A DNA stretch of 64,000 nt, taken from NCBI RefSeq assembly GCF_025642975.1, contig NZ_JANZKJ010000001.1, positions 1-64,000 on the forward strand, read 5' to 3'. Shown here piece after piece: positions 46,701-53,315 of the stretch. The position numbers and the translations under genes are program-made. This DNA is from Pseudomonas sp. RIT-PI-S (GTDB lineage Bacteria > Pseudomonadota > Gammaproteobacteria > Pseudomonadales > Pseudomonadaceae). Each line of letters begins with the position of its first letter. Positions within the stretch are counted from its first letter, which is position 1. The notes beneath the pieces are model-generated. The model searched no databases, was not told the DNA's origin, and worked only from the letters and a program-made list of their open reading frames with translations.

Positions 46701-47638
46701 CCTTCGAAGATGTCCTGGTAGCGCCGGCGTTGTGCTTGCGCTTCCTGCTGGCGACGCCGCAGGTTGCGCAACACCAGCAGTGGCAGCACGGTACATGCCA
46801 GCCCCAGGAACAGCTTGCTCAACAGCGCAGGCAACAGCGGCAGGCGGGCAAGGTGCGGGTCGAACAGGCCATACAGCTGCCAGTCGCTGCTGGCCAGCGG
46901 GTAGGTCGCGATAGCGATCTCGCGCTCCTGTTCGGAAAGCGGGCGCGGGTCCCGAGCCATATCGCCCAGCGTCTGCCCACGCGGGTCGCGGTATATCACG
47001 TGGTTGCCACTGTTGATGAGCATCCATTGCGGCCAGCCGTGCACACCCAGCCGGGTGGTCAGCGATGCATAGAGCGACGGCGCGAAGCGCAGCAACCAAT
47101 AGCCGTCAGCGCGCGGATCGCGCAGCAGCAGCCAGGCTTCGCTGCCGTCCGGGCTATTGCTATACCAATAGCGGGCATTGCCGGCGCGTTGCACCAAACG
47201 GCCGAGGTCCGCTATCAGCGGCGAGCCTGCACCGGGGGCCGCGAGTGGGCGCCCATCATGGCTCAAGCGCAAGGCCGTGCGCAGGTCCAACGACTCATCC
47301 GCGGTCGGGGCGGTGGTGCCGTCTGCCGGGGCGAGCAACAACCGGTTGAGGCTCGCTTCGGCGAACAGCGCCATGTTCAGCTCCAGCCGCTCGGCCAGGT
47401 CGGCACTGTGCTCCACGGCGTTGGTCCGCTGCTCGTCCTGGCTGCGGTGGTACTCGTTCAGCACTTGCCATACCAACAAGCCGAACAGCGACAACACCAA
47501 TACCGCCAGGGCGCTTTTCAGCGAGCTGGAGAAAGGGCCGCCTGGCACAGTAGTGCGCTGGCGCAGGGGCGACGACTGATTCAGATTGCTCAAACTGAGA
47601 TCCTGCGGTGTAGCGCTCGTAACCGCCAGTGGCGCCAC
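43763..47638 (-). CDS. morA: MorA-type PAS-GGDEF-EAL motility regulator
   Basis: A 1291-residue membrane protein that makes and/or degrades c-di-GMP. Helices at about 40-62 and 268-287 bound a periplasmic sensor. Four PAS-like segments follow (about 300-850). The GGDEF domain has the intact ARMGGDEFTLLL, but its inhibitory site reads DEDD instead of RxxD. The EAL domain keeps EALLRW, ELTESILM, DDFGTGYSSL and KIDRTFVDG, so it looks active. P. putida MorA controls flagella timing and biofilm; its place beside glyA and ettA matches PAO1 memory. The start is a GTG, so the exact N-terminus is uncertain. Confidence 0.92.
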   Translation of the reverse strand: MAPLAVTSATPQDLSLSNLNQSSPLRQRTTVPGGPFSSSLKSALAVLVLSLFGLLVWQVLNEYHRSQDEQRTNAVEHSADLAERLELNMALFAEASLNRLLLAPADGTTAPTADESLDLRTALRLSHDGRPLAAPGAGSPLIADLGRLVQRAGNARYWYSNSPDGSEAWLLLRDPRADGYWLLRFAPSLYASLTTRLGVHGWPQWMLINSGNHVIYRDPRGQTLGDMARDPRPLSEQEREIAIATYPLASSDWQLYGLFDPHLARLPLLPALLSKLFLGLACTVLPLLVLRNLRRRQQEAQAQRRRYQDIFEGAGVGLCVFDLRNLRQLLTLAGIRRIEDITPWLQAHPTQHGMLREAMCLTEANQVALDLWQLKDASAVWARLIGEATLDAESLAYKLLVALLAPGAVELEFPVCGADAMVRHVWAQIRIPEDGSVDEVILSLNDITQRKQAQLSLVERERFWSDVVRAVPDHLYVADVLQRRMLYSNHHLGMTLGYTLSEVEDLGDLFWEALMHPVDAEQYRALRQYQRDTAYAGQLQCQLRFQHRDGSWRRFDIREHSLSEDGAGHVTRIIGVAKDVTEQIEASQSLRDSEQRYRMLAESISDVIFSTDSRLKLNYVSPSVHTMLGYDVQSVFDNGWQSTVATPSQVTGLEALLARIRTALGEPALLAQLRNQVKSQTFMLDCLRADGRKIPIELRLVLIWDEHDNFEGMLGVGRDVSQQRRAEKDLRMAATVFQHSTSAILITDPAGYIVQVNEAFNRVTGYQAPEVLDQLPVMLTVTEQQEAHLQYVVKQLRLLGSWEGEIRFKRRNGEHYPAWVGITAVLDEEGDLASYVCFFSDISERKASEQRIHRLAYYDALTHLPNRTLFQDRLFTALQQAERQKAWVVLMFLDLDRFKPINDSLGHAAGDRMLKDMAMRLLACVDEDDTVARMGGDEFTLLLQPRGSREAALNRAIHVAEEILGNLHAPFVLENREFFVTASIGIALSPQDGSELSQLMKNADTAMYHAKERGKNNFQFYQADMNASALERLELESDLRHALEQKEFVLYYQPQLSGDGKRLTGAEALLRWRHPRRGLVPPQDFIPVLEELGLVVDVGDWVLTEACRQLKAWHQAKVRVPKVSVNISARQFSDGQLGKRIAHILNETGVPPACLELELTESILMREVNEAMHILDNLKVLGLSIAVDDFGTGYSSLNYLKQFPIDVLKIDRTFVDGLPEGEQDAQIARAIIAMAHSLNLAVIAEGVETHEQLDFLREHGCDEVQGYLFGRPMQANRFEAQFSNDALFMFD

Positions 47639-47839
47639 GCGCGTGCCGTGGGGGGCGCGAAAGCCCCATCATATCAGGCACGGCTTCCGTTGACAGGCTA
47701 GCATGCCGTCACCTCTGGCAAAGTGCCAGCCCTGCGCCCCGGAAGTTTGCCCTCGATCACGCATTCCGGTAGCTTTGACGGCCTCTAAAAGCGCACTTTC
47801 ATCGTCTGTGCGCCATCATCGTTACCAGTCAGGTTACCC

Positions 47840-49498
47840 ATGGCCCAATACGTCTACACCATGCATCGGCTGAGCAAGGTTGTTCCGCCGAAGCGGGAAA
47901 TCCTCAAGAATATTTCCCTTTCATTCTTTCCCGGCGCCAAGATCGGCGTGCTCGGCCTCAATGGCTCGGGCAAGTCGACGCTGCTGCGCATCATGGCCGG
48001 GGTAGACAAAGAGTTCGACGGCGAAGCCCGGCCGATGCCTGAGTTGAATGTTGGCTACCTCCCGCAGGAGCCCGAGCTGGACCCTGCGAAGAACGTTCGC
48101 GAAGTGGTCGAGGAAGCCGTTTCCGCGATCAAGGACGCTCAAGCGCGCCTGGATGAGGTATACGCTGCCTACGCCGAGCCAGACGCCGACTTCGACAAGC
48201 TGGCCGCCGAACAGGCGAAGCTTGAGTCGATCTTGCAGGCTGCCGATGGCCATAACCTTGAGCGCCAGCTGGAGGTCGCCGCCGACGCCCTGCGCCTGCC
48301 GCCATGGGACGCCCGCATCGAGCACCTCTCCGGTGGCGAGAAGCGTCGGGTAGCGCTGTGCCGGCTGCTGCTGTCGGCCCCAGACATGCTGCTGCTCGAC
48401 GAACCGACCAACCACCTGGATGCAGACTCGGTAGCCTGGCTCGAGCACTTCCTGCACGACTTCCCGGGGACCGTCGTAGCCATCACCCACGACCGTTATT
48501 TCCTCGACAACGTGGCTGGCTGGATCCTCGAACTCGACCGCGGCCATGGCATCCCTTACGAGGGCAACTACTCCGGCTGGCTGGAGGCTAAGTCCGACCG
48601 GCTGGCGCAGGAGTCCAAGCAGCAATCGGCTCATGAAAAGGCGTTGAAGGAAGAGCTGGAGTGGGTGCGCAAAGGTGCCAAGGCTCGTCAGGCCAAATCC
48701 AAGGCGCGCCTGCAGCGCTTCGAAGAGCTGCAGTCGCAGGAATTCCAGAAGCGCAGCGAAACCAACGAGATCTACATCCCGGTGGGGCCGCGCCTGGGCG
48801 ACAAGGTCATCGAATTCCATAACGTCACCAAGAGCTATGGCGACCGCGTGCTGATCGACAACCTCTCCTTCAGCATGCCCAAGGGCGCCATCGTGGGCGT
48901 GATCGGTGGTAACGGCGCGGGTAAGTCCACGCTATTCCGGATGATCATGGGCAAAGAGCAACCCGACTCTGGCACCATCGAGCTGGGCGACACCGTTCAA
49001 CTGGCTTGCGTGGACCAGAGCCGGGATGACCTCGATGGTAGCAAGACCGTGTTCCAGCAGATCTCCGACGGCTCCGACCAACTGCGAATCGGTAACTACG
49101 AGGTGCCATCGCGTACTTATGTAGGCCGATTCAACTTCAAGGGTGGCGATCAGCAGAAGTTCGTCAAGGACCTGTCCGGCGGTGAGCGCGGGCGCCTGCA
49201 CCTGGCCCTTACGTTGAAGGAAGGCGGCAACGTGTTGCTGCTCGACGAACCGTCCAACGACCTCGACGTGGAAACCTTGCGCTCGCTGGAAGAGGCTTTG
49301 CTGGACTTCCCTGGCGCAGCCATTGTGATCTCCCACGACCGTTGGTTCCTGGACCGTGTGGCGACGCACATCCTCGCATACGAGGACGACTCCAAGGTCG
49401 TGTTCTTCGAAGGCAACTACACCGAGTACGAAGCCGACCGCAAGAAGCGCCTGGGTGACGTGCAGCCGCACCGGGTCAAGCACCGCAAACTGGCGTGA
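47840..49498 (+). CDS. ettA: Energy-dependent translational throttle, ABC-F ATPase
   Basis: A 552-residue protein with two ABC domains and no membrane part. It binds the ribosomal E site and gates the first elongation steps by ATP/ADP level. First domain: [31 protein letters not shown]; second: [31 protein letters not shown]. The arm insertion (LEHISSG-like region before the first signature, about residues 85-140) and the basic linker ([23 protein letters not shown], in part) are present. It is divergent from morA. Confidence 0.97.
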   Translation: MAQYVYTMHRLSKVVPPKREILKNISLSFFPGAKIGVLGLNGSGKSTLLRIMAGVDKEFDGEARPMPELNVGYLPQEPELDPAKNVREVVEEAVSAIKDAQARLDEVYAAYAEPDADFDKLAAEQAKLESILQAADGHNLERQLEVAADALRLPPWDARIEHLSGGEKRRVALCRLLLSAPDMLLLDEPTNHLDADSVAWLEHFLHDFPGTVVAITHDRYFLDNVAGWILELDRGHGIPYEGNYSGWLEAKSDRLAQESKQQSAHEKALKEELEWVRKGAKARQAKSKARLQRFEELQSQEFQKRSETNEIYIPVGPRLGDKVIEFHNVTKSYGDRVLIDNLSFSMPKGAIVGVIGGNGAGKSTLFRMIMGKEQPDSGTIELGDTVQLACVDQSRDDLDGSKTVFQQISDGSDQLRIGNYEVPSRTYVGRFNFKGGDQQKFVKDLSGGERGRLHLALTLKEGGNVLLLDEPSNDLDVETLRSLEEALLDFPGAAIVISHDRWFLDRVATHILAYEDDSKVVFFEGNYTEYEADRKKRLGDVQPHRVKHRKLA

Positions 49499-49506
49499 TC
49501 TTCACG

Positions 49507-49536
49507 CGGGAGAAGCGGGCGTAAGCCCGCGAACCT
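49507..49536. repeat. REP element
   Basis: GGGAGAAGCGGGCGTAAGCC then CGCGAACCT, between the convergent ettA and GreB-like genes; GCGGGC-gtaa-GCCCGC forms the stem and could also help end ettA transcripts. Confidence 0.6.
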
Positions 49537-49575
49537 CCGGCTTGGGTTTCGACGGCTGGCGCCTGCTCCCCGGGG

Positions 49576-50076
49576 TCACCCCGGCGTGGCGGAGATCGCC
49601 AACACTTCCAGCATCCGGTCCCCGGCGGGCCGTCGCCAGATCACTTCGTCGCCTACCCGGGCGCCCATCAGCGCCCGGCCCAGGGGCGAAGCCCAATTGA
49701 TCAACCCGACTCCCACATCCGCCTGGTCCTCGCCTACCAGGCACACTTGATGGTGCACGTTATGTTCATCGGCATAACTGACCCAGCTACCGATCTGCAC
49801 GCTGTGCGTTTCCGTAACCGGAGGCACTACCTTGGCGCTGTGCAGGCGCTGGCGGTAATAACGCATGTCGCGTTCGAGGTCCGCTAGTGCCTGGCGGTCG
49901 GCACGCTCACCTAGCGCGCTTTGTTCCAGGTGCAACGCGCGCAATTCGTCGGCGCGGGCGCGCAGCTGGACCAGGCCGGACTCCGTCACGTAATTGGGGT
50001 GGGAGCTAACCGACCGTTCGACCGGCTGGCTCGCCTGGGCGGCGGCTTGATCTTCGTTGACAAATGCGCGGCTCAT
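49576..50076 (-). CDS. GreA/GreB-family transcription factor, short coiled coil
   Basis: A 166-residue protein with an N-terminal helical hairpin (GLVQLRARADELRALHLEQ) and a C-terminal FKBP-like Gre domain ending with INWASPLGRALMGARVGDEVIW. Such factors bind the RNA polymerase secondary channel. Compared with GreB from memory, the hairpin tip is about seven residues shorter and lacks the acidic ENAD-type tip, so it may not stimulate transcript cleavage. The start at 50076 follows GGAGGAG; the frame is open 84 bases more. It is monocistronic. Confidence 0.85.
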   Translation of the reverse strand: MSRAFVNEDQAAAQASQPVERSVSSHPNYVTESGLVQLRARADELRALHLEQSALGERADRQALADLERDMRYYRQRLHSAKVVPPVTETHSVQIGSWVSYADEHNVHHQVCLVGEDQADVGVGLINWASPLGRALMGARVGDEVIWRRPAGDRMLEVLAISATPG

Positions 50077-50200
50077 AGAGGCTCCTCCCGTCCCTGATCG
50101 GATGGTGCTGGAGTACGCCGGCCAGGGCGGCCGGCGCAAAGGGTGATTCAGGTTAGGCACGCAGGCCCGCCCGGAGTTTCCTTGCCGTGCAGCAGCAGGC

Positions 50201-50557
50201 CTAGCGCGGGTGAAAAGCCCGAGCCTTGCCGTTGTCTATGTCGCGCTGCCAGTCCCGGTCGCGGTCGTTCAGGACCTTGTCGTGGAGGTCTTGGCGATCC
50301 TGGTTGGCCAGGGCGGCCTGGCATTGGCGAAAGCCGTCATCCCAACCGCTGCTGTAGAGCTTGTCGCTCAGGTACCGCGGCACGTTCTTGGTGAACGTCC
50401 CGCTGATGGACCCAGCGGCATCGCGGCCGCTGCCGCAACCATCCTGATAGCCATCGGCAAAAGCCGGTGGGTAGCCTTGTTGCATCAACTGTTCATGAGT
50501 CGTCTGACAGCCGGCGAGAATCAGGACACCGAAGACCATACACCGCTGCATGTTCAT
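50201..50557 (-). CDS. Hypothetical lipoprotein
   Basis: A 118-residue protein with a lipoprotein signal (MQRCMVFGVLILAGC; Cys at about 17). The mature part is polar, with several cysteines (GYQDGCGSG, FRQCQAAL) and aromatic-Gly repeats (PPAFADGYQDG, YSSGWDDGF) that look like a duplicated small motif. It ends in a DRDRDW-rich basic/acidic tail. A TTGAGGT ribosome site favours 50557 over 50572. Likely an envelope lipoprotein of unknown role. Confidence 0.8.
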   Translation of the reverse strand: MNMQRCMVFGVLILAGCQTTHEQLMQQGYPPAFADGYQDGCGSGRDAAGSISGTFTKNVPRYLSDKLYSSGWDDGFRQCQAALANQDRQDLHDKVLNDRDRDWQRDIDNGKARAFHPR

Positions 50558-50653
50558 TGTTAGATACCTCAAGCGCCAGGCACTACGCCCGGCATAGGTA
50601 TCAGTGTAGGTTCGTTTTGGTGAACGGAGCGTCAGCCGGCGATCAGCGATGCG

Positions 50654-52504
50654 TCAATAGTGATACCACTTGACCTCGAGCATCACTTCGTTTGTCGGGC
50701 CGGCCAGGTGGCTGAAGTCACGTTGCGCGCCTACGCGCAGCCCGAGCGTCGGCGACAGCTCCCATTGTTGAGTGAGGCTGAGCTGGCGTCGCGCCTCGCC
50801 ATTGGTGAAGTAGTCGCCGCTGGCCTCCAGGCGCAGGTTGCCCAGGCTGTTGCGCCACAGCAGGCCGCTGTCGAAGCCCAGCGCGGGCGCGACGAACCCG
50901 GCGAAGTCATTATTGTGCTCCACCCGGGCGGTGCCCAGGGCAAACCCGAGCAGTTGCGGCGTGAGCTGCCAGGTGCCGCCAGCGCCACCATTGAGGTGGC
51001 TGACCAGCACCGCATCGCCGTGTTTGCCAGGCACCCGCTCCAGCCCGCCGGTCACTTGCCATGACCACGGCTTAAGCAAGGCGTTGCGTGGGGACAGCGA
51101 GCGAATGGTGGCCAGGTTCAGTTGTTGCAGCTGCCACTCGCCACCTTCGTATTGGCGAACCTTGAGCCCGCCGATTTCGATCTGGGCGCCAAGGGGGAAG
51201 CCATAGGCGTTGTCGTTCAGGTCGTGGTAAGCCATGCGCAACCCATACTCGGCAAACGCGCGATCATCGCGAGTACCCAGCCCCAGCTCCCAAGTGCGCG
51301 ATGGGTGGCCGTCCTCAGGCAGTCCGGGGCGCTCAAGGGTCAAGGCGGGGGGCGGGTTCCGGTTGATAGCCTGAAGCAGGGCAAAACTGCGCTGGCTGCG
51401 CTTGGAGTCCCGGGCCTGCCCGGTGGCCCGATAGCGGTCAAGGCGATAGGCGGTGTCCAGCACCAGGGCTTGGCGATCCTGGGGCAGGGCGGTAAAGGCT
51501 GGAGCCTCGCCGTTGCCAACGGAGGCTACCTGCTCGGCAATGGCCTGTTCATCGGCACTCAGCGGGGCCGCGCGGGCGAGCAGCTCGCGTTCTCTCGACG
51601 GCCGATAATCGATACGCCGCACCAGCCCGGCGGCCTTCACCGCCTTTACCGTGTCGGTGGGGATCGCCGTGATCGGAAACTGCTCCGTAAGCCGCAGGCT
51701 CGGCCGGGCGACCTGCAGGAGTTCCAGCAGGCGGTAGGAGCAGTTTTCGTCGAAGAAGAAGTAATCGAAGCGGATCTGTTGCAGCTCCCACACATGCTCC
51801 ACAAGGCGCCCCGTTTCTTCCGGGGTCAGATCCAGCTGGTATTCCCATAGGTCACGGTTCTCCAGGCTGCGATACTCAGCGAGTTTTTGCTGGTAGGGCA
51901 CCAATGAGAACAAGCCAGGGTAGCCACCCGCCAGGCCTTTCCAGGCGTAGAGCATGCTGTTGTCGCTGCCCTCGACGTAAGCACCGAAATTGATCGCGTA
52001 GCTGAGCAAGGCGGTGTTGTCCGCCTGAGTCTCGGCTTGGTCAATGCGCAACAACGTATGCCCGAACATCGACGAAGGGCTGTTCAGGTAAGCCGCGGGA
52101 AATACCAGCACGGCCGAGTGCGCGGCGATGTCGCCGTACCAACGCTCAAAGGCGGGGCATTCCACGGTCGGAAGGTCAGTGAGATGCAGGGCAGTGCGCA
52201 ACCAGCGGGTACGCGCCGGGAATACGCATTGGGCATGGCGGTCGCCTAGGCTGGCAGGGGCGTAGAGAGCCTGCAGGGTCGCTGTCAGTTCAGCCGCGGG
52301 TTGGTAGCGGCCATCTTGCGCGAGGAAAAACCGATGATCATCCACATAACTGCGCCAGCCGCGCAGTTGCTTGTATTCGTAGTGGCCCAGGGCGATCCAG
52401 TTCGGGTCGCGGGCCAGGCGGTCGACAGTAGCGGGTGGGGGCAAGGACGCGGCGTTGAGCGAGGTGCAGGCAAGCAGGGCCAGCCACAGAAAGCGGGTTA
52501 GCAT
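50654..52504 (-). CDS. DUF4105 envelope protein with a probable outer-membrane barrel
   Basis: A 616-residue exported protein. A signal peptide (LTRFLWLALLACTSLNAAS) is followed by a DUF4105 (Lnb N-terminal periplasmic-like) domain with PSSMFGHTLLRID and FFFDENCSYRLLELL, whose His and Cys resemble a papain/NlpC-type site. From about residue 400 alternating strands (GFPLGAQIEIGGLKVRQYEGG) end with VMLEVKWYHY, a terminal aromatic like a beta-barrel signal. LLAC could also be a lipobox. The start may be 9 bases upstream. It is co-directional with the DUF3015 gene 56 bases before it. Confidence 0.82.
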   Translation of the reverse strand: MLTRFLWLALLACTSLNAASLPPPATVDRLARDPNWIALGHYEYKQLRGWRSYVDDHRFFLAQDGRYQPAAELTATLQALYAPASLGDRHAQCVFPARTRWLRTALHLTDLPTVECPAFERWYGDIAAHSAVLVFPAAYLNSPSSMFGHTLLRIDQAETQADNTALLSYAINFGAYVEGSDNSMLYAWKGLAGGYPGLFSLVPYQQKLAEYRSLENRDLWEYQLDLTPEETGRLVEHVWELQQIRFDYFFFDENCSYRLLELLQVARPSLRLTEQFPITAIPTDTVKAVKAAGLVRRIDYRPSRERELLARAAPLSADEQAIAEQVASVGNGEAPAFTALPQDRQALVLDTAYRLDRYRATGQARDSKRSQRSFALLQAINRNPPPALTLERPGLPEDGHPSRTWELGLGTRDDRAFAEYGLRMAYHDLNDNAYGFPLGAQIEIGGLKVRQYEGGEWQLQQLNLATIRSLSPRNALLKPWSWQVTGGLERVPGKHGDAVLVSHLNGGAGGTWQLTPQLLGFALGTARVEHNNDFAGFVAPALGFDSGLLWRNSLGNLRLEASGDYFTNGEARRQLSLTQQWELSPTLGLRVGAQRDFSHLAGPTNEVMLEVKWYHY

Positions 52505-52560
52505 CCATTCCATCCGGCAAGTGGCAGGGCCCGCCCCGGGGAGGGGCGGGAAACGCGAGC

Positions 52561-53049
52561 TTAAGCTTGGGTTGCGTATTTAGCCAGCCGCGGATCGCTC
52601 TTCAGTACATTGAGGGTATTGGCGTGAACGTCTTCAGCGGTAACGTCGGCGGTTTTGAAGATGTCGCCGAAATGCTGGTGAGTGACGCTGGAGAAGTACG
52701 CGCGGTCTTCCGGCTGAACGCCCAGCACTACGGCGTAAGTGGTCAGTGCCTCGCCTTGGCCCTTGGCCATGTCTTCGGACAGTTCGTCCATCATGCCATT
52801 CATGGCAATCCAGGATTTGCCGCCATAGGTCAGTGCGCCGCTGGTATTGCAGCCGTTGGTGCCCGAAGTCATCCCGAAGGTGGCGTTACCCGAGGTGCCA
52901 TTGGTGGTGGAGGCCAGGAAGTGGGCCGGGGTGCCGCGCTGGCCTTCGAACAGCATGTTGCCCCAGCCGCAGTCCGGGCCGCCGGGGGCCTGGGCGAATG
53001 CGTGGAGGGAGGCAACAGTAAACAGGGAGCCAAGCAGAATCCGTTTCAT
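52561..53049 (-). CDS. DUF3015 family periplasmic protein
   Basis: A 162-residue exported protein with a clear signal peptide (MKRILLGSLFTVASLHAFAQA). PGGPDCGWGNMLFEGQRG and FGMTSGTNGCN are characteristic of DUF3015, as are the paired cysteines. Function unknown. The start at 53049 (MKRIL) is chosen over one 21 bases upstream for signal-peptide shape. It is followed by the DUF4105 gene in the same direction, and the two are probably an envelope operon. Confidence 0.85.
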   Translation of the reverse strand: MKRILLGSLFTVASLHAFAQAPGGPDCGWGNMLFEGQRGTPAHFLASTTNGTSGNATFGMTSGTNGCNTSGALTYGGKSWIAMNGMMDELSEDMAKGQGEALTTYAVVLGVQPEDRAYFSSVTHQHFGDIFKTADVTAEDVHANTLNVLKSDPRLAKYATQA

Positions 53050-53188
53050 AGCATTGTTCTCGCATGTCAATCAGAATGGCCTGGGCCCTGCCGAGCACCA
53101 GGTGCGGGCCTGCCGTTTGGCTGGGCGCGCACGTTGGAGTTTAGGCACTAATCAGGGTTCCGTCGGTGATTGCCGCGCATTTTGGAAA

Positions 53189-53293
53189 ATGCCCTTACGC
53201 CGCAAGCCTCCACGGCTCATTTCAGTGCTCCTGTTTTGGGTGATCTACCTCGCCTTGCCAGCCGCGCCCCGCCAGCGCCAGAATGTTCCATAG
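53189..53293 (+). CDS. Candidate 34-residue membrane peptide
   Basis: A short frame beginning ATG at 53189 with GGAAA just before. It encodes a basic N-terminus (MPLRRKPPR), a single hydrophobic segment (LISVLLFWVIYLALPAA) and a polar tail. It ends 22 bases before the Lon-like protease gene. The charge-helix-tail order looks like a real small membrane protein, but the ribosome site is weak and no family is recognised. The rest of 53050-53315 is the divergent promoter region. Confidence 0.3.
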   Translation: MPLRRKPPRLISVLLFWVIYLALPAAPRQRQNVP

Positions 53294-53315
53294 CTTGTAA
53301 ACCTAAGGAAGCCCG

